Origin: Pseudofrankia nepalensis
GTDB lineage: Bacteria > Actinomycetota > Actinomycetes > Frankiales > Frankiaceae
Assembly (NCBI RefSeq): GCF_016786305.1
Contig: NZ_JADWYV010000014.1
Length of the DNA stretch: 64,000 nt
Reading direction: 5' to 3' (one strand)
This document shows positions 16,601 to 24,535 of the stretch, piece by piece; within the stretch, counting starts at the first letter, position 1, and each line of letters begins with the position of its first letter. A program made the position numbers and the translations under genes. The notes under the pieces are model-generated. The model was not told the DNA's origin, made no database searches, and worked only from the letters and a program-made list of their open reading frames with translations.

Positions 16601-17699
16601 GGTCCGGTCGGACGGCCAGGGCGTCCAGCTCGGCTACGACCAGGAGGACCGGCTCACCGGCTACGACTGCGACGACGACGGCGAGGACTGCCGGGTCCAC
16701 TACACCTACGACGGCGACGGCCTTCTCGTCGGCAGGACCCAGCACGGCCGGGACACCGTCCCCTTCACCTGGGACGTCTCCGGCAAGAACCCGCTGCTGA
16801 TCGGCGACGGCGTCGTCTCCTACCTGTACGGGCCGGGAGGCGAGCCGTTCGAGCAGGTAAGCGGCGACAGCCCGACCTATCTGATCACCGACCCGCAGCG
16901 CAGCGTCCGCCTCGTCACCGACCCCTCGGGGGAATGGACGGCGTCCTACACCTACAGCCCCTACGGCCACGTCGACTTCAGCGAGGTCAGAGGTGCCGGC
17001 TCCCTCCTCCAGTTCAACGGCCAGTACACCGACCACGCCTGCAACTGCCAGTACCTGCGCGCGCGCTTCTACGACCTGGACACGGCCGCCTTCTTCACCC
17101 CGGACCCGGAGCTGGCCACGACCGGGACACCCTACGGCTTCGCCGGTGGCGACCCGCTCAACCGGGTCGACCCGTCCGGCCAGTTTCCCGAGTGGCTCGC
17201 CGCCACGGTGGTGCGCGCGACGGTCCTCGCGGTCAACGTGCTCAGCTCCGGCACCGACCTGCCCGGTCTGGCCGCCTTCACCGGCGCGGCCGGCGAGCTC
17301 ACGGACCTCGTTGACTTCGACTCGGCCGGCGAGGTCATCGGGGCCGTGGCCCAGTTCGCCGGCGGTCCATCGACGGACAACCCGAACGCGCGTTCGCCCG
17401 GGGCGACGCGCAAACACACGTGGTCGAAGCTGAGAGCCGCCGGCAGCGCGTTCGTCAGGGCGGTGAAAAAGGGCGTCCAGGTGATCTCGAACGGTGCGCG
17501 CTGGATAGCCGACAAGATCAGAAGCAGTCCGGTGGCCAGGTACCTCGGACCGATCGGCGACGCGTACTCGATCTACCAGGAATGCGTGGGCCCGTCAGCC
17601 AACGCGGCCGGATGCGGTCTCGCGATCCTCAGCCTGGCCGGCGGCCCCACGATGGACGCGGCCCTGACCGCCGTCGACGTCGGCATGGCCGTGGCCTGA
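13629..17699 (+). CDS. RHS/YD-repeat protein (polymorphic-toxin type, orphan)
   Basis: A 1356-residue giant protein. An N-terminal signal-anchor helix (about 15-35: IVTLVGVLLFVLLGLPAL) is followed by a DUF6531-like module (PVNCASGAFWAQFTDFSLP, ELVRTYSS), a Ser/Thr/Pro-rich linker near residues 325-375, and then many YD repeats (for example YEYDDAGNIATLTDPLGR) forming the RHS beta-cage. The RHS-core closing segment is NGQYTDHACNCQYLRARFYD, then FFTPDPE and DPLNRVDPSGQ. About 170 residues follow the core, where polymorphic toxins carry their effector; I recognise no toxin fold there (it has a Lys/Arg-rich patch and a Gly/Ala-rich helical end). No immunity gene follows: the next gene is convergent and overlaps by 105 bp. 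Confidence 0.93.
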   Translation: MSGRRKRALGGAGIVTLVGVLLFVLLGLPALNRSGSEPASDAARTMQPPTLTEQGGAPNPSERQPECALAGPVNCASGAFWAQFTDFSLPAPGGPLELVRTYSSVNAGKDVGFGLGWSFNYGMKLEHSGDGTVVIYQENGSTVTFTVGADGEYEAPPRVLASLRREGDTHVLTRRGGGGSFGFDANGQLQWTKTLSGERTDVVRGVKDGYPALTVGRPGSYRKLVFRYDAAGRHIEEVIEEVGVPKQRTATFVYTDDGELDRVTEPDTVIWDFRYDEHHLLEEEIKQPGTKTSIEYYPDGRVESVRELARKEPTRFTYVGTPFTTPPGGSATATAPSVSATRATPSVTATANATMSPRPSSSSPSSGVATPNAGGATTMTDPAGHVTSYVFDGQARLTELAEGAGGERGTIRYSYPLVGDVGLPTAVVDQRGKTTTYEYDDAGNIATLTDPLGRTTTYTYTEDGRPESVTLPSGVTSFLVYDDGGLATSVDAEDRATGYDVSPDHLDQVTSIAEPGRARTSFTYDPVTGDLVGSVQGTWQKTLSGYGRSGELTCQVMVEAEAPDAVCEEAKNPTRYSYDDHGRLASVTSGDATTAVTYDTFQTDPEKADTGSSATTVTDAAGYITKTRKDFAGRTLDTQRSRDGATPAIQGVVVTYNDDDTPRTVTDAAGNATEYAYDTRGRIRQISDILRGRTRYEYDLAGNLVKLVHSGDGGPEEATEYRYDDANQLVGISYSVDRTSVHFEYTSDGHRGTMKVGEKVTGYYYDCAGRVLAVVHGDRASDAEKHHCKLDELPELRGGEDVGYRYDEAGRRVEIIYPGNRRVLYDYSLYDDRRVVEVTDWKANRTRFAYAPDGLLSEITYPNGVRVTYTQNEVVVHKTGGDNDDEPMATFTYQRNEIGQITQTTIVGPGVPEGWNDTFDYQPSGQLASINCQPEECGGTYAYHGTGGITRFPDGTQIAIDPQGRITGQTRPGKKPVNSFAYNGSGARTRTVRSDGQGVQLGYDQEDRLTGYDCDDDGEDCRVHYTYDGDGLLVGRTQHGRDTVPFTWDVSGKNPLLIGDGVVSYLYGPGGEPFEQVSGDSPTYLITDPQRSVRLVTDPSGEWTASYTYSPYGHVDFSEVRGAGSLLQFNGQYTDHACNCQYLRARFYDLDTAAFFTPDPELATTGTPYGFAGGDPLNRVDPSGQFPEWLAATVVRATVLAVNVLSSGTDLPGLAAFTGAAGELTDLVDFDSAGEVIGAVAQFAGGPSTDNPNARSPGATRKHTWSKLRAAGSAFVRAVKKGVQVISNGARWIADKIRSSPVARYLGPIGDAYSIYQECVGPSANAAGCGLAILSLAGGPTMDAALTAVDVGMAVA

Positions 17700-20600
17700 C
17701 GACGGACCGCCGAGCGCGGCGCGGAAGGCGTCCACGCTGGCCAGCTTGACGCGCTCGTAGCCGCGGACCAGCTCCGCCGCGCCGGCCACCGCCAGCGCGG
17801 TTTCCGCGGTCGCGGCGGTGAGCCCGGGCAGTGTCGCGAGCACGGCCGCGCGGTACTCGGCGATCAGCGCGCGTTCGGTCCGGCGCAGCGCGGTGTACCC
17901 GAACGGATCGAACGGTGTGCCGCGCAGCCGGCGCAGCCCGACGAGCGAACGTAGCGCGAGGACGCCGAGCGGACCCCCGACGCGGATCTTCCGGTTGACG
18001 CCGAGCGCCCGCAGCAACGGCGGGCGCAGATGCCAACGCAGGCCGCCCAGTCCCCACGGCCACCGCGGGCCGCGCGGGCCTGCCGGCGCCGCGACCGCGC
18101 CGTCGCGGATGTCCGCGTGGTCGGTTCCGGCGGCCGCCGCGGCCGCACGCACGTCGGCGTGGAACCGCAGGTGCAGACGGGCCACCTCGTACTCGTCCTT
18201 GTAGGCGAGCAACCTGTGCAGCCCGCGGGCGACCGCCTCGGCCAGCCGGGTCGAGCCCGCGAGCCGGTCCACCTCGGCCGCGGCGACGGTGGCGACGAAC
18301 GCCACGTAGTCGAGCGCGTAGCGGCGGTTCTGGTAGTCGCGCAGGTCGGCCGCCCGGGCGGCGACGAGGTCCAGCAGGCCGGCGCGGTCCGCCGCGGCGC
18401 GGGCGGGGCCGTCGGCCGGGAACGCGCCGTCGACGAGGTCGCGGCCGCGCGCGGCCGCCGGCAGCCGGAACCGCGCCGGCGTCTGGGCGAGGCGGCCCGC
18501 GACCACCTCGGGGTGGGCCACGGCCGCCCGTCCCCAGCCGAACGCGGCCAGGTCGCGGGCCCCCCGTCCGCCAGCCCTGCCCGCCGCGCCGGTGTTCCCG
18601 CCGGTGATGGCCGCGAGCAGCGCCTCGAGGCTGAGCGGGAGCAGCCCGGTCTGCCACGCGGCGCCGAGCAGGACCAGGTTCGCGCCCATCGGGTCGCCGA
18701 CCAGCTCGGTGGCGATGCGGCGCGCGTCGATCACGTTCACCCGGCCAGGCGAGGTCCGCTCGGCGAGCACGGCGCGCAGCGTGGTCGGGTCCGGCGCGCG
18801 CAGCCGCGCGTCGGTGACCATCTGGATGGTCGGAGCGGCGGTGCTCGCCGCGACCACCGACGAGCGGCGCGGGTCGAGCGCCGCGAGCGTCGGGGGGCTG
18901 GTCGCCCCGAGCGGGTCGAACGCCAGCAGGACGTCGCAGCCGGCGGGGCCGACCCGGTTGCCGTCCGGCGGGGCCGTCCCGATCCGCAGCTCCGACACCA
19001 CCGGCCCGCCCTTCTGCGCGAGCCCTGTCTGGTCCAGCGCGGCGGCGTGCAGGCCGTCTCGGGCGGCCGCCGCCAGCAGGATGTGGTTCACGGTCACGAC
19101 GCCGGTGCCGCCGACACCGACCATGCGGACGGCGAAGCCACCACCCGGCCCGTCCGGCGCCGGTGGAACCGCCGGCGGGCAGTGCGGCGGCGGGAGCGCG
19201 GCCGCCCACCGCGGGGACCCGGCGCCGCTCACGGCGTCGGCCGGCCCGGCGCCCGACTGGCCGGGCGTGACCCCGCGCGGCGCGGGGACGGTGACGAACG
19301 ACGGGCAGTCGCCGCGGACGCAGGACCGGTCCAGGTTGCAGGACGACTGGTCGATCCGGGTGCGCGGGCCGAGCTCGGTGTCGACCGGATGCAGCGACAG
19401 ACAGTTGGAGACGGCCGCGCAGTCGCCGCATCCCTCGCAGACCCGTTCGTTGATCACAACGATCTCGGTGGGCGCGGCCGCCACGCCCCGGGCGCGGTCG
19501 CGCCGCGTCTCGGCCGCGCACCGCTGGTCGTGCACGAGTACCGTCACGCCGGTCCGCGCGCCAAGCGCGCGCTGCGCCTCGGCGAGCCGGTCGCGGTGCC
19601 AGACCTGGGCGTTGCCGGCCAGCCGCGCGCGCCGGTAGCGGCGCGGGTCCTCGGTGGTGACGATCGTGCGGGTGACGCCTTCCAGCTCCAGCATCCGGGT
19701 CAGCTCCGGCACGCCGACGCGCCCGGTCGGGTCCTGCCCGCCGGTCATCGCCACCGCGCCGTTGTAGAGGATCTTGAAGGTGAGGGTGGCGCCCGCCGCC
19801 ACGGCCTGGCGTACCGCGAGCTGACCCGAGTGGAAGTAGGTGCCGTCACCGAGGTTCTGGACGAACCCCTGCCGGGTCGCGGCCGGTTCGACGAACGGCT
19901 CGGCGCCGACCCACTGCGCGCCCTCCCCGCCCATCTGGGTGATCCCTACGACCTGGCCGAACCGGTCCGGGTCAGCCCAGGTGACCATCGCGTGGCAGCC
20001 GATCCCGGCGCCGACCAGCGTGGTGGGGTCCGGAACCTGCGTGGACAGGTTGTGCGGGCAGCCGGAGCAGTACGCGGGCGTGCGGGCCGGCATACCGGCC
20101 GGGGTCGCGGCCCGTGTCGCGGCGGAGCCCGACCCGACGGGCACTGGGCGGGCCCGCGTCGGCAGGACGGTGAGCGTGGTCCGCGGCCGTGGCAGCCGGC
20201 CGGCACACCGCGCCCGCACCAGCTCGGCCAGCCGCGCCGCGGTGAGCACCCCGTGCGCCGGGACCAGCGGGTGGCCGTGCTCGTCGTGGCGGCCGACGAC
20301 CCGCGGCGCGTCCGGCAGGCCGTAGAGGGCATCCCGGACACCCGGCTCGACGAATGCCTGCTTCTCCTCCAGCACCAGCACCTCGTCGAGCCCGCGCCCG
20401 AACTCCCGCGACAGCGCCGGGTCGAGCGGCCAGAGCAGCGCCAGGTGCAGCAGCCGGACGCCGGCGGCGCGCAGCATGTCGTCGGTGACGCCCTCGTCGG
20501 CGAGGCCCTGGCGAAGGTCGCGGTACAGCCGGCCGGGCACGACGACTCCGAGCCGGTCGGCCGGGCCGCGGACCACCACCCGGTTCAGCCCGTTCTCCCG

Positions 20601-21578
20601 GCCGTAGCGGCGGGCGATCTCGAGCCGGACCGTGTGCAGCGCCTCCTCCAGGTCCAGCGTGGCCGGGGGGAGGAGCCGGCCGGTCGGCCGGTGCGTGTAC
20701 GGCCGGCCGCGGTGCTCCACGACCGGTATCACCGGATCGACGCCGAGCCCGCCGTCCGCTGACCCGAGCCCGCCGTCCGTGGCACTGAGCCCGCCGTCGG
20801 TCCGCGGGCCCGCGCGGCGGGCCGCGACCGTCACCGAACCGTCCGCGACCGAAGCGACGATCTTCAACGCGGCCCACAGGCCGCTCGCCCGCGACAGCGC
20901 GACCGCGTGGTCGGCCAACGGGCCGATCTCGGCCGCCGAGCCCGGATAGAACACCGGGACCAGCAGGTCGCGCAGCGTCCCCTCGGACGCGCTGGGCAAC
21001 GTCGACGACTTGGCCTCGGGGTCGTCCCCGACGAGCAGCACGACGCCACCGAGCGGGCCGGTGCCGGCGACGTTACCGTGCCGCAGCGCGTCGACCGCGC
21101 GGTCCAGACCGGGTGCCTTGCCGTACCACCAGCCGGTCACGCCGTCGACCCGCGCGCCCGGCAGGCCCGCGGCGAGCTGGCTGCCGGCGACGGCGGTCGC
21201 GGCGAGCTCCTCGTTGACACCGGGCCGGTGCACGACGCCGAGCCGCGCGAGCGACTCGGCGTGCCTGGAGAGCTCCAGGTCGAGTCCCGCGAGCGGGCTG
21301 CCCGGATAGCCCGAGACGAACGCGCCGGTCCGGTGCCCGGCGGCGAGGTCGCGCCGACGGTTGCGGGCGATGGCGTGCACCAGCGCGCCGACGCCGGTGA
21401 GCACCGGCCCGGCCGAAGCCGCCGCCGGCGGTCCGGCACCGGGCCGGCCCGACGCGCACCCGGCCTCGCCCGCGGACGAGAGCGGGGCGGTGAGCGTGCC
21501 GGCGGGCGCGCTTCGCGGATGACTCCCGCCGGTCGCCGAGGGCGTCCGGTGCGCGGGAACCGCTGCCGGCGGGGTCAT
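17595..21578 (-). CDS. Fused indolepyruvate/2-oxoacid:ferredoxin oxidoreductase
   Basis: A 1327-residue single-chain enzyme that would oxidatively decarboxylate aryl- or branched-chain 2-oxo acids to acyl-CoA using TPP and Fe-S clusters. Order: pyrimidine-binding domain (about 60-260, FVSGYPGSPLAGLD), CSGCPHN near 506 and TPP domain (GIGCHAMV near 529, GDGTYFHSGQ near 576), a cluster-binding region near 710-770 (CEGCGDC, then CNLDRSCVRGDC), gamma domain from about 823 (GVGGTGVVTVNHIL) with QKGGPVVSELRIG, and a C-terminal DUF6537-like domain. The N-terminal 45 residues are Pro/Ala-rich. It starts by ATGA overlap with the ACP gene. The last 35 residues overlap the RHS gene antisense and look non-native. 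It is the last gene of a five-gene operon. Confidence 0.93.
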   Translation of the reverse strand: MTPPAAVPAHRTPSATGGSHPRSAPAGTLTAPLSSAGEAGCASGRPGAGPPAAASAGPVLTGVGALVHAIARNRRRDLAAGHRTGAFVSGYPGSPLAGLDLELSRHAESLARLGVVHRPGVNEELAATAVAGSQLAAGLPGARVDGVTGWWYGKAPGLDRAVDALRHGNVAGTGPLGGVVLLVGDDPEAKSSTLPSASEGTLRDLLVPVFYPGSAAEIGPLADHAVALSRASGLWAALKIVASVADGSVTVAARRAGPRTDGGLSATDGGLGSADGGLGVDPVIPVVEHRGRPYTHRPTGRLLPPATLDLEEALHTVRLEIARRYGRENGLNRVVVRGPADRLGVVVPGRLYRDLRQGLADEGVTDDMLRAAGVRLLHLALLWPLDPALSREFGRGLDEVLVLEEKQAFVEPGVRDALYGLPDAPRVVGRHDEHGHPLVPAHGVLTAARLAELVRARCAGRLPRPRTTLTVLPTRARPVPVGSGSAATRAATPAGMPARTPAYCSGCPHNLSTQVPDPTTLVGAGIGCHAMVTWADPDRFGQVVGITQMGGEGAQWVGAEPFVEPAATRQGFVQNLGDGTYFHSGQLAVRQAVAAGATLTFKILYNGAVAMTGGQDPTGRVGVPELTRMLELEGVTRTIVTTEDPRRYRRARLAGNAQVWHRDRLAEAQRALGARTGVTVLVHDQRCAAETRRDRARGVAAAPTEIVVINERVCEGCGDCAAVSNCLSLHPVDTELGPRTRIDQSSCNLDRSCVRGDCPSFVTVPAPRGVTPGQSGAGPADAVSGAGSPRWAAALPPPHCPPAVPPAPDGPGGGFAVRMVGVGGTGVVTVNHILLAAAARDGLHAAALDQTGLAQKGGPVVSELRIGTAPPDGNRVGPAGCDVLLAFDPLGATSPPTLAALDPRRSSVVAASTAAPTIQMVTDARLRAPDPTTLRAVLAERTSPGRVNVIDARRIATELVGDPMGANLVLLGAAWQTGLLPLSLEALLAAITGGNTGAAGRAGGRGARDLAAFGWGRAAVAHPEVVAGRLAQTPARFRLPAAARGRDLVDGAFPADGPARAAADRAGLLDLVAARAADLRDYQNRRYALDYVAFVATVAAAEVDRLAGSTRLAEAVARGLHRLLAYKDEYEVARLHLRFHADVRAAAAAAGTDHADIRDGAVAAPAGPRGPRWPWGLGGLRWHLRPPLLRALGVNRKIRVGGPLGVLALRSLVGLRRLRGTPFDPFGYTALRRTERALIAEYRAAVLATLPGLTAATAETALAVAGAAELVRGYERVKLASVDAFRAALGGPSSGHGHADVDGGQGRVHRGAAGQAEDRETASGRVG

Positions 21579-21883
21579 GCCTGCCCGGCCGACCCCGCGC
21601 CGACGCCCGCGGCCTCGGCTGGACCGGTCTCGCCGGCCGCGCTCGACGACGCGCGTTCGATGTGGCCGACGAGCTCGCCGACCGTCGAGATGTGCTCCAT
21701 GTCGTCGTCGCTGATCCGGACGCCGAACTCGTCCTCGGCGACGACGACGGCCTCGACGAGCACGAGCGAGTCGACGTCCAGGTCCTCGACGAACGACTTG
21801 TCGGCGGTCACCGCGGCGGAGTCGACCTCCGCGACCCGGACGAGGATGGCCGTCAGGTGGGTGAGGATCTCCGAGGGTGACAT
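21575..21883 (-). CDS. Acyl carrier protein
   Basis: A 102-residue ACP. Four-helix-bundle pattern with the phosphopantetheine attachment serine at position 39 in DLDVDSLVLVEAV. The C-terminal 25 residues are an Ala/Gly-rich tail beyond the usual 80-residue fold. It lies 61 bp after the KAS III gene and overlaps the oxidoreductase start by 4 bp. Being separate from any fatty-acid synthesis cluster and next to a KAS III, it is a dedicated carrier for this operon, comparable to FeeL, which serves FeeM in N-acyl tyrosine synthesis. The ribosome site is GAAAGGCGG. Confidence 0.93.
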   Translation of the reverse strand: MSPSEILTHLTAILVRVAEVDSAAVTADKSFVEDLDVDSLVLVEAVVVAEDEFGVRISDDDMEHISTVGELVGHIERASSSAAGETGPAEAAGVGAGSAGQA

Positions 21884-21944
21884 GCGAACCGCCTTTCGTG
21901 GCTGGGCGTCGGGGCGTGGGACGGACGGGGCGGGCGCGTCCCCG

Positions 21945-22937
21945 TCAGGGGCACCGGATGACCTGGCCGCAGTAGGTCAGGCCGGCGCCGAAGGCGAAGA
22001 GCAGGACGGGGTCGCCGGGACGCAGCTCGCCGCTCGTGCGCATCCGGGTGAGCGCGAGCGGAATGCTCGCGGCGGACGTGTTGCCGACCTCGACGACGTC
22101 GCGGGCGATCGCCGCGCGGTCCGCTCCGAGGGTGTCGACCAGCGCGTCGACGAGGCGCAGGTTCGCCTGGTGGACGACGACGCCGGCGAGCTCGGCCGGC
22201 TGGATCCCCGCGCGCTGGCACGCCTCGCGCAGCTTCGGCGCGAGGCTGGCCGCCCACCGGAACACCGACCGGCCGTCCATGCGCAGGAGGTCGTCGCCGC
22301 CTCCGGGCACGCGGATCAGATCCTTGCGGGAGCCGTCATGACCCCACACCGGCGGTCCGATAGGGGCGGTGAGCCCGCCCTCGCCCTCGTCGAGCCCGCC
22401 TCCGCCGAACCCCGCGTCGCCGCCGACGACGGCGGCGCCGGCGCCGTCACCCCACAACGGCGCCGCCTTGGGGTCGTCCCAGTTGGCGTAGTCGGTGACC
22501 CGTTCGGACGCGACGACGAGCGCGTTGCGGGTCGTGCCGCTCGTCACGGCGGACGCGGCCGTGGCGAGCGCGTAGCAGAAGCCGGCGCAGCCCGCGATCG
22601 TGTCGAAGGTGCCGGCCGCGCGGATGCCGAGCAGGTCGGCGATCTCCGGGGCGAGCCCGGGGATCTGGGACGGCCGGCTGGAGGACGTCAGGATCACCAG
22701 GTCGACGTCGGCGGGAGCGAGCCCCGCGTCGGCGAGGGCCTTGCCGCCGGCGACGGCGGCGAGTTGCGCGACCGACTCGCCGGCGCCGGCGATACGCCGG
22801 GTCCGCACGCCGGTGCGGGCGCGGATCCACTCGTCACTGCTGTCGAGGCGGGCGCACAGCTCGTCGTTGGTCACCACCCGGGTGGGCAGGGCGCCGCCGA
22901 GACCGAGCAGCCGCGCGCCGCCCACGCGCGGGCTCAC
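21945..22937 (-). CDS. Beta-ketoacyl-ACP synthase III (FabH-like)
   Basis: A 330-residue thiolase-fold condensing enzyme. The full KAS III catalytic triad is present: Cys near 115 (AGCAGFCYAL), His near 257 (VVHQANLR), Asn near 287 (VGNTSAAS). The early signature SSDEWIRARTGVRTRRI and the closing GAGLTYCGQVI are typical. It would condense an acyl-CoA starter with malonyl-ACP. Since the operon also encodes a 2-oxoacid:ferredoxin oxidoreductase, the starter may be arylacetyl- or branched acyl-CoA (inference). The GTG start at 22937 overlaps the preceding stop as GTGA. A Gly/Glu/Asp-rich loop insertion (about 172-185) is unusual. Confidence 0.94.
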   Translation of the reverse strand: MSPRVGGARLLGLGGALPTRVVTNDELCARLDSSDEWIRARTGVRTRRIAGAGESVAQLAAVAGGKALADAGLAPADVDLVILTSSSRPSQIPGLAPEIADLLGIRAAGTFDTIAGCAGFCYALATAASAVTSGTTRNALVVASERVTDYANWDDPKAAPLWGDGAGAAVVGGDAGFGGGGLDEGEGGLTAPIGPPVWGHDGSRKDLIRVPGGGDDLLRMDGRSVFRWAASLAPKLREACQRAGIQPAELAGVVVHQANLRLVDALVDTLGADRAAIARDVVEVGNTSAASIPLALTRMRTSGELRPGDPVLLFAFGAGLTYCGQVIRCP

Positions 22938-23791
22938 CGGGACGCCCCGGCCAGCGGCTGCCGACCGGTCAGGTCGGCACGAGCCAGGTCGAGGCACTCG
23001 GTGAGGAATCCGAGATAGGTGCGCAGCGCCCGGGTTCCCGTCGCCACCAGGTACTCCAGGTCGTCGGGGCGTTCCGTGAGCACGCCGGTGAGCTGGCGGC
23101 GGTTGAACGTGGTGTGCCCCTGGTCGAGCTCGACGTGGTCGGCGACGAAGCTGTAGCCGGCGCCGTCGGGGCCGATGAAGCGCCGGGCGGCCACCAGCAC
23201 GGTCGGGCCGATCGCCGTGGACAGCCGCTCGATCTCGTACTCGATCGCGACCTGGCCGTAGGGGCGGGTGCCTTCGATCGTGTCGTGGTGCAGCTCGATG
23301 TAGTCGAGCGCGCTGGCCAGCGGCGGCGCGGCGAACAGCGCCTCGAGGTCGATGCCGTCGCGGCCGGCGGGGTGTGTCGCCAGGTACCGGGCATCGGTGA
23401 TCATCATCTGCTCGTGGCCCGACTCCGCGCGGGCGTGCGCCCGCAGCGCGCGGCCGAGGTCGGCCAGGCCGATCTCGGCGCAGTGGTCGCCGGCCGTCGA
23501 GATCCAGCCCTCGACCGGCCTCGTCATGTGCACGCCGTGTACCGAATAGCGCAGCATCCAGGCGTGGAAAAGCCTCGGATCGCCGTCGTCCGCGAGAAGG
23601 CCGCGCAGTCCGGGGTGATATTCGACGGCCTGCCGCGCGGGGGTCACGCCGGCCTCGTAGGCGGCGAAGGCGACGGTCTCGGACCCTGGGTCGTCTTCTT
23701 TTCCGGTTCCCGTTCCTTCGCCGGTCACGGTGGAATTTCCGACGGCCGGCGCCGGGGCGGCGCGGCCGGTGTGGTCGCTGTACTGGGTCAT
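22934..23791 (-). CDS. Haem-oxygenase-like diiron oxidase (iron-containing redox enzyme family)
   Basis: A 285-residue all-helical protein. Probable metal ligands appear in the order expected for haem-oxygenase-like diiron oxidases: ARAESGHEQMM (Glu and His, near 125-132), YEIERLS (Glu, near 185) and DHVELDQGHTTFN (His, Asp, His near 220-228). The first 45 residues are Gly/Thr-rich and probably disordered. Characterised family members cleave C-C bonds, N-oxygenate amines or form terminal alkenes, in small-molecule pathways. It is coupled at both ends (ATGA upstream, GTGA downstream), so it is made with the acyltransferase and KAS III. A TenA/PqqC-like role cannot be excluded. Confidence 0.82.
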   Translation of the reverse strand: MTQYSDHTGRAAPAPAVGNSTVTGEGTGTGKEDDPGSETVAFAAYEAGVTPARQAVEYHPGLRGLLADDGDPRLFHAWMLRYSVHGVHMTRPVEGWISTAGDHCAEIGLADLGRALRAHARAESGHEQMMITDARYLATHPAGRDGIDLEALFAAPPLASALDYIELHHDTIEGTRPYGQVAIEYEIERLSTAIGPTVLVAARRFIGPDGAGYSFVADHVELDQGHTTFNRRQLTGVLTERPDDLEYLVATGTRALRTYLGFLTECLDLARADLTGRQPLAGASR

Positions 23792-24501
23792 GCGCGGAAG
23801 ACTCCTGTCTGTTCCTCGAACTGTTCGGCAAGAATGTCGACCCCGGGAATGCGGCGCCGGGCGTCACGCAGCATCGGGCACATGTCGTCGTCGTACCGGT
23901 CCGACGGCACGCGACAACTGGTCATGGGTGTGTAGCCGAGTCGTTGGTACAGGAGGTGCTGACCGTCCCGGGTTCCCGCCGCGCACAGCATCATGGGTCG
24001 GTCGACATCGCGACCGAGCGCGACGAGGGCGGCGACGAGCAGCGGCGCGGTGCCCTTGCCGCGCCGGCCGCCGGCGACCACGAGCCGGCCGGTGTCCAGG
24101 ATGTCGGCCCTGGTGGCACCGTGCGCCGCGAGTGCCGCGCTGACCGGCCCGGCCCCGATCAGCCGCTCCGGCGACGAGAGGGCACACCGCTCGGCGGGGA
24201 TGGCGCGCACGTAGCCCACCAGAGTGCCGTCCGCCCGGTCGCGCAGCGCCAGGTGAAACGCGTCGGGGTCGGATTCGTCGGCGTCGACGAACTGGTTGTC
24301 GGGACTTCGGAACGCCGGCCGGCGGCCATCCGACCACAGCACCTCGGCGCGGAAGGCCCGCAGCGCGGCGAGGGTTGTATCGTCGATCTCCGATCCGCTT
24401 CCCCAGCCCGCCGGAGAATGTATCTCGAAGTCGAGTACCGCGGCGTAGCGGGACGCGATGCGGATGGCCGTCGCCGGGCTGGGAGGGCTGGTTGATGGCA
24501 C
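23788..24501 (-). CDS. GNAT-fold N-acyltransferase resembling FeeM/LuxI-type synthases
   Basis: A 237-residue protein with a GNAT fold of the autoinducer-synthase/N-acyl-amino-acid-synthase kind. The LuxI-like pattern is visible: LRAFRAEVLW, then DNQFVDADESDPDAFHLALR, DGTLVGYVRAIP, and ILDTGRLVVAGGRRGKG, corresponding to the E.SRFAV strand and the following loop. FeeM-type enzymes transfer an acyl group from ACP to an amino acid; the dedicated ACP is encoded three genes downstream. It is the first gene of the operon, starting at GTG 24501 with no clear Shine-Dalgarno and with TGAGTA repeats upstream. An ordinary acetyltransferase is the alternative; AHL synthesis itself is unlikely but not excluded. 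Confidence 0.72.
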   Translation of the reverse strand: MPSTSPPSPATAIRIASRYAAVLDFEIHSPAGWGSGSEIDDTTLAALRAFRAEVLWSDGRRPAFRSPDNQFVDADESDPDAFHLALRDRADGTLVGYVRAIPAERCALSSPERLIGAGPVSAALAAHGATRADILDTGRLVVAGGRRGKGTAPLLVAALVALGRDVDRPMMLCAAGTRDGQHLLYQRLGYTPMTSCRVPSDRYDDDMCPMLRDARRRIPGVDILAEQFEEQTGVFRA

Positions 24502-24535
24502 ATGAGAAGTGAACCGCCCAGTCGCGCCGACATCC

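Noticed and set aside
14715..17417. Minus-strand open frame of 900 codons inside the RHS gene
   Set aside because: Mirror of the YD-repeat coding sequence; product is repetitive Val/Gly/Arg/Asp sequence with no domain.
18030..20762. Plus-strand open frame of 910 codons inside the oxidoreductase gene
   Set aside because: Antisense to a protein with clear TPP and Fe-S motifs. Its product is Arg/Gly/Val-rich without domains, a usual artefact of GC-rich codon bias.
23788..24501. Calling the first operon gene a true LuxI acyl-homoserine-lactone synthase
   Set aside because: The usual E.SRFAV strand is replaced by ILDTGRLVV and no LuxR gene is adjacent, so the broader FeeM/LuxI-like label is safer.
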